64,000 nt of DNA from positions 558,001 to 622,000 of the forward strand of contig WNWL01000002.1 in the NCBI GenBank assembly GCA_009733745.1. The letters run 5' to 3'. The DNA is from Oceanobacillus sp. HTM 045 (GTDB lineage Bacteria > Pseudomonadota > Alphaproteobacteria > Rhodobacterales > Rhodobacteraceae). Of the stretch, positions 9,114-17,802 are shown piece after piece (the stretch's first letter is position 1; each line of letters opens with the position of its first letter). Position numbers and translations under genes: made by a program. The notes beneath the pieces are model-generated. The model was not told the DNA's origin. It made no database searches and was given only the letters and a program-made list of their open reading frames with translations.

Positions 9114-10469
9114 ATGCTCCGTTTTCTTGGCACCGCATGGCCCCTGCTCATCGGCATGTTCCTGTTGCTGGGCGGGAACGGCCTGCAGGGCACCCTGCTG
9201 GGCGTGCGTGGCGGGCTCGAGGGCTATGCCGCGTCCACCATGGGTTATGTCATGGCGTTCTACTTCGCCGGACTGATCTTCGGGTCGTGGCTGACGCCGC
9301 GGCTGCTCAGGCGGGTCGGGCATGTCCGGGTCTTCGCGGCACTGGGCTCGACCATCTCGGCGGTATTCATCCTCTATGCGGAAGTCGTGGACCCGGTCGC
9401 CTGGGCGGTGATGCGTTTCGTGGTCGGGGCCTGCTTCGCCGGGGTCTATATCGTCGCCGAGAGCTGGCTGAACGACGTGGCGACGAACGAGACGCGCGGC
9501 AAGGCGCTGTCGGCCTACATGATCGCGCAGATGCTCGGGATCATAGGCGCTCAGGCGCTGCTGACCATGGCCGATGCGTCGGGCTACACGCTCTTCGTGG
9601 TCATGTCGGTGATGGTGTCCGTCTCGTTCCTGCCGATCCTGCTCTCGGCCGGGCCGACCCCGGTCTTCCAGACGGCGCGCCGGATGCCGCTGAAGGCGCT
9701 CCTCAAGGCGTCGCCGCTCGGCAGCATCGGCATCCTCCTGCTCGGCGGGATCTTCGCCTGCCAGTTCGGCATGTCGTCGGTCTACGCGACCGAAGTCGGG
9801 ATGACGGCAAGCGAGATCTCGATCTTCATCGGCGCAGCCTATTTCGGGGGAATGCTGCTGCAGTACCCGCTCGGCTGGCTGTCGGACCGGCTGGACCGGC
9901 GCCTCGTGATCATCGGCGCCAGCGCCGTCGGGGCGGGCGCGTGCCTGCTGGCGCTGCTGGCCGGGTCGAACTACTGGGCGCTGGTGGTGGCGATGCTGGC
10001 GGTCGGCGGCACGTCCAACCCGCTCTACTCGCTGCTGATCGCCCATACCAACGACTTCCTCGACAACGAGGATATGGCATCGGCGTCGGGCGGGCTGATC
10101 TTTTTCAACGGGATCGGCGCGATGGGCACGCCGGTCTTGGTCGGTTACATCATGGGCTGGACCGGGCCGGCCGGGTTCTTCGGCTTCATGGGCCTGCTGC
10201 TGGCGATGATCGCGGGCTACGGGCTCTGGCGCTCGACCGTGCGCCGTACGCCGGACTCCGCCGACACTGCCAGTGCCATCGCGATCACCCAGCACGCCAC
10301 CACCGTCGTCGCCGGAATGGCGCAGGAGATCGCCCTGCAGGACGCCGAGGATGAGGAGGCGGAAACTCCGGAAACCGACGCCGCCACCGGGCGCACCGAT
10401 CACGGCAGCGTGAACGAACGCGCCCGCCCCGACGGAACCCGGCAGGCCGAACGTGACACCATTGCGTAG
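9114..10469 (+). CDS. Major facilitator superfamily transporter
   Basis: 451 residues with about 12 predicted membrane helices and an acidic, unstructured C-terminal tail (about 395-451). Helix 4 has the RFVVGACFAGVYIVAESWLND signature of the YcaD/sugar-transporter-like MFS branch. A loop Asp-Arg-Leu-Asp-Arg-Arg (WLSDRLDRR) matches the MFS loop motif. A small-molecule permease in the inner membrane is certain in outline; the substrate is unknown. It is a single gene with its own 82-bp upstream region and a Shine-Dalgarno-like AAAGGTGG before the ATG. Confidence 0.88.
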   Translation: MLRFLGTAWPLLIGMFLLLGGNGLQGTLLGVRGGLEGYAASTMGYVMAFYFAGLIFGSWLTPRLLRRVGHVRVFAALGSTISAVFILYAEVVDPVAWAVMRFVVGACFAGVYIVAESWLNDVATNETRGKALSAYMIAQMLGIIGAQALLTMADASGYTLFVVMSVMVSVSFLPILLSAGPTPVFQTARRMPLKALLKASPLGSIGILLLGGIFACQFGMSSVYATEVGMTASEISIFIGAAYFGGMLLQYPLGWLSDRLDRRLVIIGASAVGAGACLLALLAGSNYWALVVAMLAVGGTSNPLYSLLIAHTNDFLDNEDMASASGGLIFFNGIGAMGTPVLVGYIMGWTGPAGFFGFMGLLLAMIAGYGLWRSTVRRTPDSADTASAIAITQHATTVVAGMAQEIALQDAEDEEAETPETDAATGRTDHGSVNERARPDGTRQAERDTIA

Positions 10470-10499
10470 CAAAGTTACGGCAAACCTCAACCGTCGGGT

Positions 10500-10730
10500 G
10501 CCAAGTGCCGGTTAAGGCTTGACAATTCGCCGTAACCAAGTTGCCATCTTTTTGTGTAAAGCCTGACAAGTACAGGCGTACAGGAGTGGGTACAGTGATC
10601 CCCGCTGCACAGCATGGTCGGGAACGGAAAGCCGGGCCGGTCGCATTGCAACCGGCAGAACCAGCGGGCGATCAGCCCCCGGTACCGACCGATGAAAGAG
10701 ACCCCGGACGCGCCGCGCCCGGGGTCTTTT
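10500..10730 (+). ncRNA. Candidate small RNA or long leader/3' UTR upstream of a terminator
   Basis: Gene-free segment between the MFS gene and the DUF924 gene. A TTGACA box lies at 10519-10524, though the -10 at the standard distance (TGCCAT) is poor. A 6-bp hairpin (GCCGGT with ACCGGC) lies around 10635-10660, and a strong intrinsic terminator closes the segment at 10699-10730. The content would fit a small RNA of roughly 180 nt, but a long 3' end of the MFS transcript explains the terminator equally well. I do not recognise 4.5S, 6S, tmRNA or RNase P motifs. Confidence 0.2.
10699..10730 (+). terminator. Rho-independent terminator
   Basis: A perfect 9-bp stem, AGACCCCGG (10699-10707) with CCGGGGTCT (10719-10727), an 11-nt loop, and a T-run at 10727-10730. 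It ends transcription from the MFS side before the DUF924 gene at 10820. Confidence 0.8.
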
Positions 10731-10819
10731 CGTTTCGGCGCGGCAAGGCTCGCCGCGCCGGTGGTATCAGTCTCTGAAAAGCGCCGCTTCAGGCAGGGTG
10801 GCGCAACAGGAAAAAGGCA

Positions 10820-11368
10820 ATGGAACCCAAGGAAGTCCTGGATTTCTGGCTCGGTGAAGTGGGCCCGGACCAGTGGTACGACGACGATCCCGATCTCGAC
10901 GAGATGATGCGCGACCGCTTCGAGGCGGCGTGGGAATCCGCCCGCGACGGCGGTTTCGAGCACTGGATGGTCACGCCCGAAGGGGCACTCGCCCTCCTGA
11001 TCCTGCTCGACCAGTTCCCGCGCAACATGTTCAGGGGTACGGCAAAGGCCTATTCGAGCGATCAGCGCGCCCTCGCGCTGTCCAAGCGCGCCCTCGACAT
11101 GGGGCACGACGTGAAGGTGAGCGAACCGGGGCGGCAGTTCTTCTACCTCCCGCTCATGCACTCCGAGTGCCTGGCAGACCAAGAGCGTTGCGTGCGCCTG
11201 ATCGCCTGCCGGATGCCCGAGACGGGCGGACAGAACCTGCCGCACGCGGTCAAGCACCGCGAGGTGATCCGCCGGTTCGGGCGGTTCCCGTCGCGGAACG
11301 TGCCGCTGGGCCGGCATGACACCGCGCCGGAACTGGCCTACCGCGCCGAGGGCGGCTACATGGCCTGA
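10820..11368 (+). CDS. DUF924 family protein
   Basis: A 182-residue cytosolic protein. The N-terminal pattern (VLDFWLGEVGPDQWYDDD), LLILLDQFPRNMFRGTAKAYSSDQRAL split by normal spacing, and FFYLPLMHSE identify DUF924, a TPR-like all-helical family of unknown function common in proteobacteria. Start chosen at ATG 10820, preceded by a purine-rich GGAAAAAGG. It precedes lpdA by 89 bp on the same strand with no shared operon logic visible. Confidence 0.9.
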   Translation: MEPKEVLDFWLGEVGPDQWYDDDPDLDEMMRDRFEAAWESARDGGFEHWMVTPEGALALLILLDQFPRNMFRGTAKAYSSDQRALALSKRALDMGHDVKVSEPGRQFFYLPLMHSECLADQERCVRLIACRMPETGGQNLPHAVKHREVIRRFGRFPSRNVPLGRHDTAPELAYRAEGGYMA

Positions 11369-11457
11369 CGGCCCCGGCAGGCGCCGCGGAACACTTCCGC
11401 CACGCGCCGCCACGCGCTAAGCCTCTCCCGTTCGTAACGGCGACCGGGATGTGAGGG

Positions 11458-12828
11458 ATGGCGCAACACGAATTCGATCTCATGGTCATCGGGGCGGGCC
11501 CCGGCGGATATGTCTGCGCGATCCGGGCCGCCCAGCTCGGGCTGAAGACCGCTGTTGTCGAGCGCGAGCACCTGGGCGGCATCTGCCTGAACTGGGGCTG
11601 CATTCCGACCAAGGCGCTGTTGCGCTCGGCGGAAGTCCTCCGCCTGACGCGCCATGCCGCCGACTTCGGGCTGAAGGTGGATGCGGCGCAGGCCGATCTC
11701 GGCGCCATCGTCGAGCGCTCGCGAAACATCGCCGGCCAGCTCAATTCCGGCGTCGGGCACCTGCTGAAGAAGAACAAGGTCACGGTCTTCATGGGAGAGG
11801 CGGCCTTCCCGGAGCCGGGCACGGTGCAGGTCGGCGACGACACGCTTACAGCGCCTGCGACCGTGATCGCCACCGGCGCCCGTGCCCGCGAACTGCCGGG
11901 GCTTGAGGCAGACGGGGACTTCGTCTGGACCTACCGCCACGCGCTGCGCCCGCCTCGGATGCCGGGGAAACTGCTGGTGATCGGCTCCGGCGCCATCGGC
12001 ATCGAGTTCGCCAGCTTCTACTCCGCCCTCGGCGCCGAAACCACCGTGGTGGAGCTGGTCGACCGTATCCTGCCCACGGAGGATGCCGAGATATCCGCCC
12101 TCGCCCGCAAGGCGCTGGAACGGCAGGGGATCGGGTTCATGACCGGCGCGAAGGTCACCGGACTCGACCGCGCCGGGGGATCCGCGCAGGTGGAGCAGGG
12201 CGGCGAGACGCGGGAGGTGGCCTGCGACACGGCCATATCCGCGGTCGGCATCACCGGCAACGTGGAGGGGCTGGAACCGCTCGGCCTGACGGTTGAGCGC
12301 GGGCATGTCGTCACCGACGCACACTGCCGCACCGGGGTGCAAGGCATCTACGCAATCGGCGACGTGGCCGGCGGCCCGTGGCTCGCGCACAAGGCCAGCC
12401 ACGAGGGGGTCATGGTGGCGGAACTGATCGCCGGAGGCGATCCGCACCCGGTGGAGCCCGGCTCCATCCCCGGCTGCACCTACTGTCACCCGCAGGTCGC
12501 CTCCGTCGGCATGACGGAAGAGGAGGCGCGCGAGGCTGGCCGGGAGATCCGGGTCGGCCGGTTTCCCTTCATCGGCAACGGCAAGGCGCTCGCGCTTGGC
12601 GAGGCGGAGGGCCTGGTGAAGACCATCTTCGACGCCGCCACCGGCGAACTGCTGGGGGCGCACATGATCGGCGCGGAGGTCACCGAGCTGATCCAGGGCT
12701 ACGTCATCGGGCGGACGCTGGAGACCACCGAGAAGGAACTCCTGCAGACGGTCTTCCCCCATCCGACCCTGTCGGAGATGATGCACGAGTCCGTTCTCGA
12801 TGCCTTCGGGCGGGCAATCCACTTCTGA
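11458..12828 (+). CDS. lpdA: Dihydrolipoyl dehydrogenase
   Basis: A 456-residue FAD-dependent disulfide oxidoreductase that reoxidises dihydrolipoamide with NAD+ in 2-oxoacid dehydrogenase or glycine-cleavage complexes. The FAD motif GAGPGGY is at about residues 12-18, the redox pair in GGICLNWGCIPTK near residues 41-46, the NAD motif GSGAIGIEFASFY near 180, and the C-terminal His-Glu dyad in FPHPTLSEMMHE. All residues needed for activity are present. It is not next to E1/E2 genes, so which complex it serves is unknown. The next gene starts 18 bp downstream. Confidence 0.95.
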   Translation: MAQHEFDLMVIGAGPGGYVCAIRAAQLGLKTAVVEREHLGGICLNWGCIPTKALLRSAEVLRLTRHAADFGLKVDAAQADLGAIVERSRNIAGQLNSGVGHLLKKNKVTVFMGEAAFPEPGTVQVGDDTLTAPATVIATGARARELPGLEADGDFVWTYRHALRPPRMPGKLLVIGSGAIGIEFASFYSALGAETTVVELVDRILPTEDAEISALARKALERQGIGFMTGAKVTGLDRAGGSAQVEQGGETREVACDTAISAVGITGNVEGLEPLGLTVERGHVVTDAHCRTGVQGIYAIGDVAGGPWLAHKASHEGVMVAELIAGGDPHPVEPGSIPGCTYCHPQVASVGMTEEEAREAGREIRVGRFPFIGNGKALALGEAEGLVKTIFDAATGELLGAHMIGAEVTELIQGYVIGRTLETTEKELLQTVFPHPTLSEMMHESVLDAFGRAIHF

Positions 12829-12846
12829 TCCGGGAGCGCCGAGGGC

Positions 12847-13629
12847 ATGGCCGATGGGCGGATAACGCTGCTGATTGCGATGCCTACTTTGGGGTGGGTG
12901 GATACGGCTACGGTTAAGTCGCTGATCGGGGTGACACAGCACCTTCAGCGCGCCGGGATCGCGTTCGGGTTCGAGACCTACGAGTTCTCCGACATCGTGT
13001 TCTCGCGCAACCAGCTCATGAGCCGGTTCCTGACCGAGGACATCTTCACACATGTCCTTTTCATCGACAGCGACATGGAGTTCCGGCCCGAGACGGTCAT
13101 GCGGCTGATCGAGTTCGGCGCCGACTTCACCGCCGCGGCCTACCCCCAGAAATACCCGCGCTGGGAGGAGATCAGGCGGCTCTGCGAGGCGGAGGCGGCC
13201 CTGCCGGAGGAGGAGCGCACCCCCACCGCCGACCTGCTCGCCCGCGCCTGGATCTACAACCACCAGCCCGCGGGCTTCGGCGGCACGCGCTGGGAGCCGG
13301 AGCGCCGCGACGGCTTCGTCACCGTGCCGGCCACCGGCACCGGCCTGATGCTGCTCTCCCGCGCGGTGCCGGAGCGCATGGCGGAGACCGGCGCCGCCGC
13401 CCGCCTGTCCCGCCACGACGACCTGCCGATCCACAAGGGACTGAAATACCACGACTTTTTCAGCCACCGCATCGCGCCCGACGGCGGCCTGATGTACGGC
13501 GAGGACCAGTCCTTCTGCCACCGCTGGGTGGAGGATTGCGGCGGCACAATCTGGCTCGACACCGAAAGCGTCGTAACCCACTGGGGCCGAAAGCCCTTTT
13601 CCGGGCAGCTGTCGCTGAAGGAGGACTGA
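12847..13629 (+). CDS. Glycosyltransferase-like protein (GT-A fold, family unclear)
   Basis: 260 residues, soluble. The segment THVLFIDSDMEFRPE, with an acidic DSDME after a hydrophobic strand, is the DxD-type metal and nucleotide-sugar site of GT-A enzymes. It is preceded by RNQLMSRFL as in Anp1-like or phage-type glycosyltransferases. A late GEDQSFCHRW block matches the acceptor-binding ED.xF.R motif of such proteins. Codons in the first 100 bp use more A/T-ending forms than neighbours, a weak hint of transfer. It begins 18 bp after lpdA. Function beyond a probable sugar transferase is not claimed. Confidence 0.7.
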   Translation: MADGRITLLIAMPTLGWVDTATVKSLIGVTQHLQRAGIAFGFETYEFSDIVFSRNQLMSRFLTEDIFTHVLFIDSDMEFRPETVMRLIEFGADFTAAAYPQKYPRWEEIRRLCEAEAALPEEERTPTADLLARAWIYNHQPAGFGGTRWEPERRDGFVTVPATGTGLMLLSRAVPERMAETGAAARLSRHDDLPIHKGLKYHDFFSHRIAPDGGLMYGEDQSFCHRWVEDCGGTIWLDTESVVTHWGRKPFSGQLSLKED

Positions 13630-13632
13630 GGC

Positions 13633-13995
13633 TCAGTCCGTGAAATCGACGTGGATGTGGTTGCCGTCCGGGTCGTGGATGTTGATCTGGGTGATGTCCG
13701 TTCCCGGCACCTGCGCCGGGCGCATCGGCACGCCCGCCGCCTCCAGCTTCGCCACGAAGGCCGCGCGCCCCTCGGCGCGGAAGGCGATATGCTCCAGCCC
13801 CGGCGACGGCGCCTCGGGCGGGGTCTCGACGCCGACGAGGTGGATCAGCGCGTGATCGCCGAGATAGAGCCACGCGCCGGGGAAATCGAACGGCGGCCGC
13901 CAGCCCGGGTGCATCCCCAGGACCTCGCCATACCACGCGACCATCCCGTCGAGATTGGTTGTGCGAACGTTAACGTGATCGAACGCCTTGAGCAT
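13633..13995 (-). CDS. VOC family (glyoxalase-like) protein
   Basis: 120 residues forming one vicinal-oxygen-chelate module with two beta-alpha-beta-beta-beta units: FDHVNVRTTNLDGMVAWYGEVLGM at the start and LEHIAFRA / NIHDPDGNHIHVDF at the end. Metal-binding positions are plausible at the N-terminal His (DHV), the His of LEHIAF and the C-terminal Glu/Asp region. Substrate unknown. I chose ATG 13995; an in-frame ATG at 14058 would add 21 residues outside the fold. Its 3' end lies only 3 bp from the converging glycosyltransferase gene. Confidence 0.85.
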   Translation of the reverse strand: MLKAFDHVNVRTTNLDGMVAWYGEVLGMHPGWRPPFDFPGAWLYLGDHALIHLVGVETPPEAPSPGLEHIAFRAEGRAAFVAKLEAAGVPMRPAQVPGTDITQINIHDPDGNHIHVDFTD

Positions 13996-14048
13996 GGCAC
14001 CACCCTGCCCCGCGGGCCCCGCCACGGCAAGCATGAGTTGGCCGGGGC

Positions 14049-14111
14049 GGGACGTCACCCGGTGACGTCCCCTGCCGCGGGGTGACGTTTCCGGTGACGG
14101 AATGTCACCGG
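14049..14111. promoter_or_regulatory. Palindrome cluster with GGTGAC half-sites in a divergent promoter
   Basis: Two perfect inverted repeats: 14049-14071 (11-bp arms GGGACGTCACC around one base) and 14091-14111 (8-bp arms CCGGTGAC around five bases). A further GGTGAC half-site lies between them at 14081-14086. They lie between the VOC gene (leftward, start 13995) and the lipoprotein gene (rightward, start 14317), the expected place for a regulator binding both promoters. The regulator is not identifiable from sequence. Confidence 0.4.
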
Positions 14112-14316
14112 TCCCTGGAGTCCACCTGTTCCCGAAAGGCGCCGCGATTCACCGCCACGGGTGAAATCGGCCTACCACAGCCATCCGGGCCGCCGCCCCG
14201 GACCGGCCCGCCGCTGCGACCTGTTGACCCTCGCGCCGCCTCTTTGACGGCGATCAATGCGCCTCGTGACCCACATGCAACAGTGGTGTCAAACGACAAC
14301 AGACGGGAGGGGCACG

Positions 14317-15366
14317 ATGATCCGCAGCCTTGTCAGGGGAATCCTGTTCGCAAGCCTTGCCGCCGGTCTCGCCGGGTGCGCCGGCACCGATACCGCGTCG
14401 TTCGCGGGGCCGGTCACGGCGGAGACGGAGGCGGAGATCATCGAGCGGGTGACGGGCACGGCGCCGCGGACCGATGCGGCGCTGCTGGTCTTCTACCGGC
14501 CGATGGAGGTCTGGACCGGCGACAACGACTACTCCGTCTGGATCGGCGAGCGGCGGATCGGCGTGCTGCCGACCGGCACGAGCCTCGCGCATGTCGCCGA
14601 GCCGGGGCCGCTGAGCATCCGCCTCAAGACGGTGCCGAACCTGCTCAACCTCGGCCTCGGGCTGCTGGTGATGCGGGCCGGGCCGGTGGACGTGATGGCG
14701 GAGGCCGGGAACACGCTCTATTTCGAGGTCGCCGCCGGGATGATGATGGGCGAGCCGACCATCCGCCGGGTGGACGCGCGCCAGGCCCTGCCGCAGCTTT
14801 CCCAGACGCGCCTCGCCGGGCTGACCCCGGACGGCAGCGCCGCGCCGCGGCGCGAGCCGGGCATCGTCGTCGTGCTGGTCCCGCCGCAGGGCACCCTGCC
14901 CCGCCGGGCGGAACCCGGCCGGCTGGTGATCCCCGAGGCGGTGGACGCCCGCGACGACACCGGCCGGATAGGCGAGCGGTTCGCGGCCTTCGGCGTCTCG
15001 ATGGGCAATGTCTACGCCGACCGGTCCGTCGCGGGCTTCGTGCGCGACGCGATCGAGGCGCGGCTCGCGGGCGCCGGGTTCGAATTGGCCGAGGGGACAC
15101 CCGGGCGGGTGTTGGGGATCACGCTGGAACGGTTCTGGTTCGATACCGACACCACGCCGCTCTACTGGGACGTCAACGGCGAGATCGCGGTACGGCTGGA
15201 ACTTGGCGGCGGCGGGCCGTCCGCCGGCTTCACCTGCCGCGCGACCGAACGCGCCTACCTCGCCCCCGACGCCGCCCTGTTCGGCCGGGTGGTACAGGCC
15301 TGCATGGCCGCGCTGCTGGGCGACGTGGCGGGCTGGGATGCGCTGGGAGCGATTGGCGAGGGTTGA
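14317..15366 (+). CDS. Lipoprotein of unknown function
   Basis: 349 residues. The leader (ILFASLAAGLAGC) ends in a good lipobox LAGC with the lipidated Cys at about residue 21, so the product is probably anchored in the inner or outer membrane facing the periplasm. The mature part has no motif I recognise. It is Arg/Gly/Ala-rich, with a segment near the middle (PGIVVVLVPPQGTLPRR) and a C-terminal half that may adopt a mixed alpha/beta fold. ATG 14317 is chosen because a GGGAGGGG Shine-Dalgarno lies 5 bp upstream; the longer reading from 14257 would spoil the signal peptide. Confidence 0.75.
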   Translation: MIRSLVRGILFASLAAGLAGCAGTDTASFAGPVTAETEAEIIERVTGTAPRTDAALLVFYRPMEVWTGDNDYSVWIGERRIGVLPTGTSLAHVAEPGPLSIRLKTVPNLLNLGLGLLVMRAGPVDVMAEAGNTLYFEVAAGMMMGEPTIRRVDARQALPQLSQTRLAGLTPDGSAAPRREPGIVVVLVPPQGTLPRRAEPGRLVIPEAVDARDDTGRIGERFAAFGVSMGNVYADRSVAGFVRDAIEARLAGAGFELAEGTPGRVLGITLERFWFDTDTTPLYWDVNGEIAVRLELGGGGPSAGFTCRATERAYLAPDAALFGRVVQACMAALLGDVAGWDALGAIGEG

Positions 15367-15381
15367 GAGAGGCGCCCCGAT

Positions 15382-15551
15382 GAGCCACCGCCCGGGCGAC
15401 CAGCCCGGGCCACGCCTGGCCCTCCCCGGGGCCGGGCGTTCTCGGATGCTGCAAGGTGATCTGAGGTAGGGAGGGGGTGCGGGGATAAATCAAGCATCCC
15501 CTGAAGCGTGCCACGCCCGACCAGGGCCAGGCGCGTCCCTATGCGCTGATC
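15382..15551 (+). repeat. Structured intergenic repeat, copy A
   Basis: One of three related ~170-bp elements in the window. Helices: hairpin CCCGGGC/GCCCGGG at 15391-15397 and 15103+300 offset, that is 15403-15409; long-range 11-bp stem 15413-15423 with 15523-15533; nested 7-bp stem CGGGCGT 15433-15439 with ACGCCCG 15513-15519; inner hairpin 15441-15446 with 15460-15465 (one G-T pair); apical stem 15474-15480 with 15494-15501 (one bulge). It sits between the converging lipoprotein and preA genes. The loop strings GCTGCAAGG and ATAAATCAAGCA are shared with copy B. Confidence 0.85.
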
Positions 15552-15639
15552 GTGTGCGGTCATGAGAGTGGTCCTAGCCGAACCGGCGTTGGAGCGAACC
15601 CATTGCTGTATGGAGGCAATGGGCCGCCCGACCTGACGA

Positions 15640-16941
15640 TCACTCCGCCGCCACCCGAGCCGGGTTGTTCGGGTGGGTCGTCCAGTCGCCGTGCTCCTCG
15701 ACCACTTCGCGGCCCGTCCGGGGGTCCACCGACCCGACCGGCAGGCGCTCCATGGTGATGCAGTTCTCCACCGGGCAGACGTTGACGCAGAGGTTGCAGG
15801 CGACGCATTCCTCGTCGATCACCTCGAAGACGCGGCCTTCCTTCATGGCGATGGCCTGGTGCGAGGTGTCCTCGCAGGCGGCGAAGCAGCGGCCGCACTT
15901 GATGCAGGCGTCCTGGTCGATCCGGGCCTTGGTGACGTAGTTGAGGTTGAGGTACTGCCAGTCGGTCACGTTGGGCACGGCGCGGCCCTGGAAGTCGGCG
16001 AGCGATGAATAGCCCTTGGTCTCCATCCAGCCCTTCAGCCCCTCGATCATCTCGGTGACGACGCGGAAGCCGTAGGTCATCGCCGCGGTGCAGACCTGCA
16101 CGTTGCCCGCGCCGAGTGCCAGGAACTCGGCCGCGTCGCGCCAGGTGGTGATGCCGCCGATGCCGGAGATCGGCAGGCCGGCGGTCTCGGGGTCGCGGGC
16201 GATCTCGGCGACCATGTTGAGGGCGATGGGTTTCACCGCCGGACCGCAATAGCCGCCGTGGGAGCCCTTGCCGTCGATCGAGGGCTCGGGGCTCATGGTG
16301 TCGAGGTTGACCGAGGTGATTGAGGAGACGGTGTTGATCAGGCTCACCGCGTCCGCGCCGCCCTTGTGCGCCGCGCGCGCGGGGTAGCGGATGTCGGTGA
16401 TGTTGGGGGTGAGCTTGACGATCACCGGCATCCGGGTCGCGGCCTTGCACCAGCGGGCGACCATCTCGATGTAGTCCGGCACCTGGCCGACGGCGGAGCC
16501 CATGCCGCGCTCCGACATGCCGTGCGGGCAGCCGAAGTTCAGCTCCACCCCGTCGGCGCCGGTCTCTTCCACCAGCGGCAGGATGTAGTTCCAGCTTTCC
16601 TCGTCGCAGGGGACCATAAGCGAGACCACCACGGCCCGGTCGGGCCAGGCGCGCTTGACCGCCTTGATCTCGTCGAGGTTGGTCTGGAGCGGGCGGTCGG
16701 TGATCAGCTCGATGTTGTTGAGCCCGAGCAGGCGCCGGTCGGCCCCGTAGACCACGCCGTAGCGCGGGCCGTTCACGTTGACGATGTGCGGGTCGAGGCC
16801 CAGCGTCTTCCACACCACCCCGCCCCAGCCGGCCTTGAAGGCGCGCTCGACATTGTACTGCTTGTCGGTCGGCGGCGCGGAGGCGAGCCAGAACGGGTTC
16901 GGGGACTTGATCCCGACGAAGTCGTTGCGGATGTCGGTCAT
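15640..16941 (-). CDS. preA: NAD-dependent dihydropyrimidine dehydrogenase subunit PreA
   Basis: A 433-residue cytosolic subunit that reduces uracil/thymine in the reductive pyrimidine degradation route. An FMN-binding TIM barrel like dihydroorotate dehydrogenase fills about residues 1-320. It is followed by two [4Fe-4S] motifs, CIKCGRCFAAC and CVACNLCVNVCP (about 340-395). The barrel carries the NFGCPHGM segment found in the dihydropyrimidine dehydrogenase family. Works with PreT, encoded upstream in the same transcript, but here a methyltransferase gene lies between the two. Confidence 0.94.
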   Translation of the reverse strand: MTDIRNDFVGIKSPNPFWLASAPPTDKQYNVERAFKAGWGGVVWKTLGLDPHIVNVNGPRYGVVYGADRRLLGLNNIELITDRPLQTNLDEIKAVKRAWPDRAVVVSLMVPCDEESWNYILPLVEETGADGVELNFGCPHGMSERGMGSAVGQVPDYIEMVARWCKAATRMPVIVKLTPNITDIRYPARAAHKGGADAVSLINTVSSITSVNLDTMSPEPSIDGKGSHGGYCGPAVKPIALNMVAEIARDPETAGLPISGIGGITTWRDAAEFLALGAGNVQVCTAAMTYGFRVVTEMIEGLKGWMETKGYSSLADFQGRAVPNVTDWQYLNLNYVTKARIDQDACIKCGRCFAACEDTSHQAIAMKEGRVFEVIDEECVACNLCVNVCPVENCITMERLPVGSVDPRTGREVVEEHGDWTTHPNNPARVAAE

Positions 16942-16953
16942 GGCTCGGCCTCC

Positions 16954-17802
16954 TCAGGCTGGCTTCATCAGGATCATCTCCACCGGCGCGATGCGCCCGG
17001 CCTCGATGTTGGCGATCATGTTGCCGATCTTTGCGGCGCCGGTCTCGGCCATCAGGATGGCGATGCCGATATTGGGCACGTCGGAACTGCCGGCGCTGGC
17101 GCGCATCTTCTCGAAGAAGGCGAGGGCGAAGTCGCGGCGGTCGCGGGTGGCTTCGACCCGGAACCCGGCGGCCTCCGCCGCGGCGCGGTAGGTGTCGGGC
17201 GTCTCGAGGAAGGAGGTCCCGGGCCGGTCGGACCACGGCACGGGGAAGTCGAGATCGCCCTCGCCGGTGCGCATCACGTCGTAGACCGCGAAGGTGCCGC
17301 CGGGCTTCAGCACGCGGGCGGCCTCGGCCATCAGCTTCGCCTTGTCGGGGATGTTCATGCCGACATGCAGCAGCAACGCGCCGTCGAAGCTTTCCGCCCC
17401 GAGCGGCATGTCGAGCGCGCTGCCCTGCCGGAAGCTGGCCTTGCCCGAGAGCCCGACCCGGTCGGTCAGCGCGCGGGCGGTGTCGACGAGTTCGGGCGTC
17501 AGGTCGATGCCGGTGACGGTTGCGCCGGTCTCGTCGGCCACCAGCCGCGCCGGGCCGCCGATGCCGCAGCCGATGTCGAGCACCTCCATGCCCGGCCCGA
17601 ACCCGACCTGGGCCAGCAGGTCGCGGGTCGCCTGCGCCCCGCCGATGTGGAACTCGTCCACCGGCTTGAGCACGTCCGGGGTCAGCGCGTCGGGATCGTG
17701 CCCGGCGGCAGAAAGGGCGGAGAGGATGCGGTCGAGCAGGTCGCCGGTGGTGTAATGGGCCGAGACGTCCTGTTCCACGCGGGCGGGTTCGGGGTCGGTC
17801 AT
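16954..17802 (-). CDS. Class I SAM-dependent methyltransferase
   Basis: 282 residues. The SAM-binding motif I VLDIGCGIGGPARL is near residues 75-90, motif II-like acidic GIDLTPE follows, and motif III region VLKPGGTFAVYDVM is near 180. The overall arrangement resembles UbiE/sterol-type small-molecule methylases. Its ATG (17802) overlaps the stop of a 37-codon ORF, and its stop is 12 bp from preA, so it belongs to the preT-preA operon. I know of no methylation step in reductive pyrimidine degradation, so its role here is open. Confidence 0.85.
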   Translation of the reverse strand: MTDPEPARVEQDVSAHYTTGDLLDRILSALSAAGHDPDALTPDVLKPVDEFHIGGAQATRDLLAQVGFGPGMEVLDIGCGIGGPARLVADETGATVTGIDLTPELVDTARALTDRVGLSGKASFRQGSALDMPLGAESFDGALLLHVGMNIPDKAKLMAEAARVLKPGGTFAVYDVMRTGEGDLDFPVPWSDRPGTSFLETPDTYRAAAEAAGFRVEATRDRRDFALAFFEKMRASAGSSDVPNIGIAILMAETGAAKIGNMIANIEAGRIAPVEMILMKPA

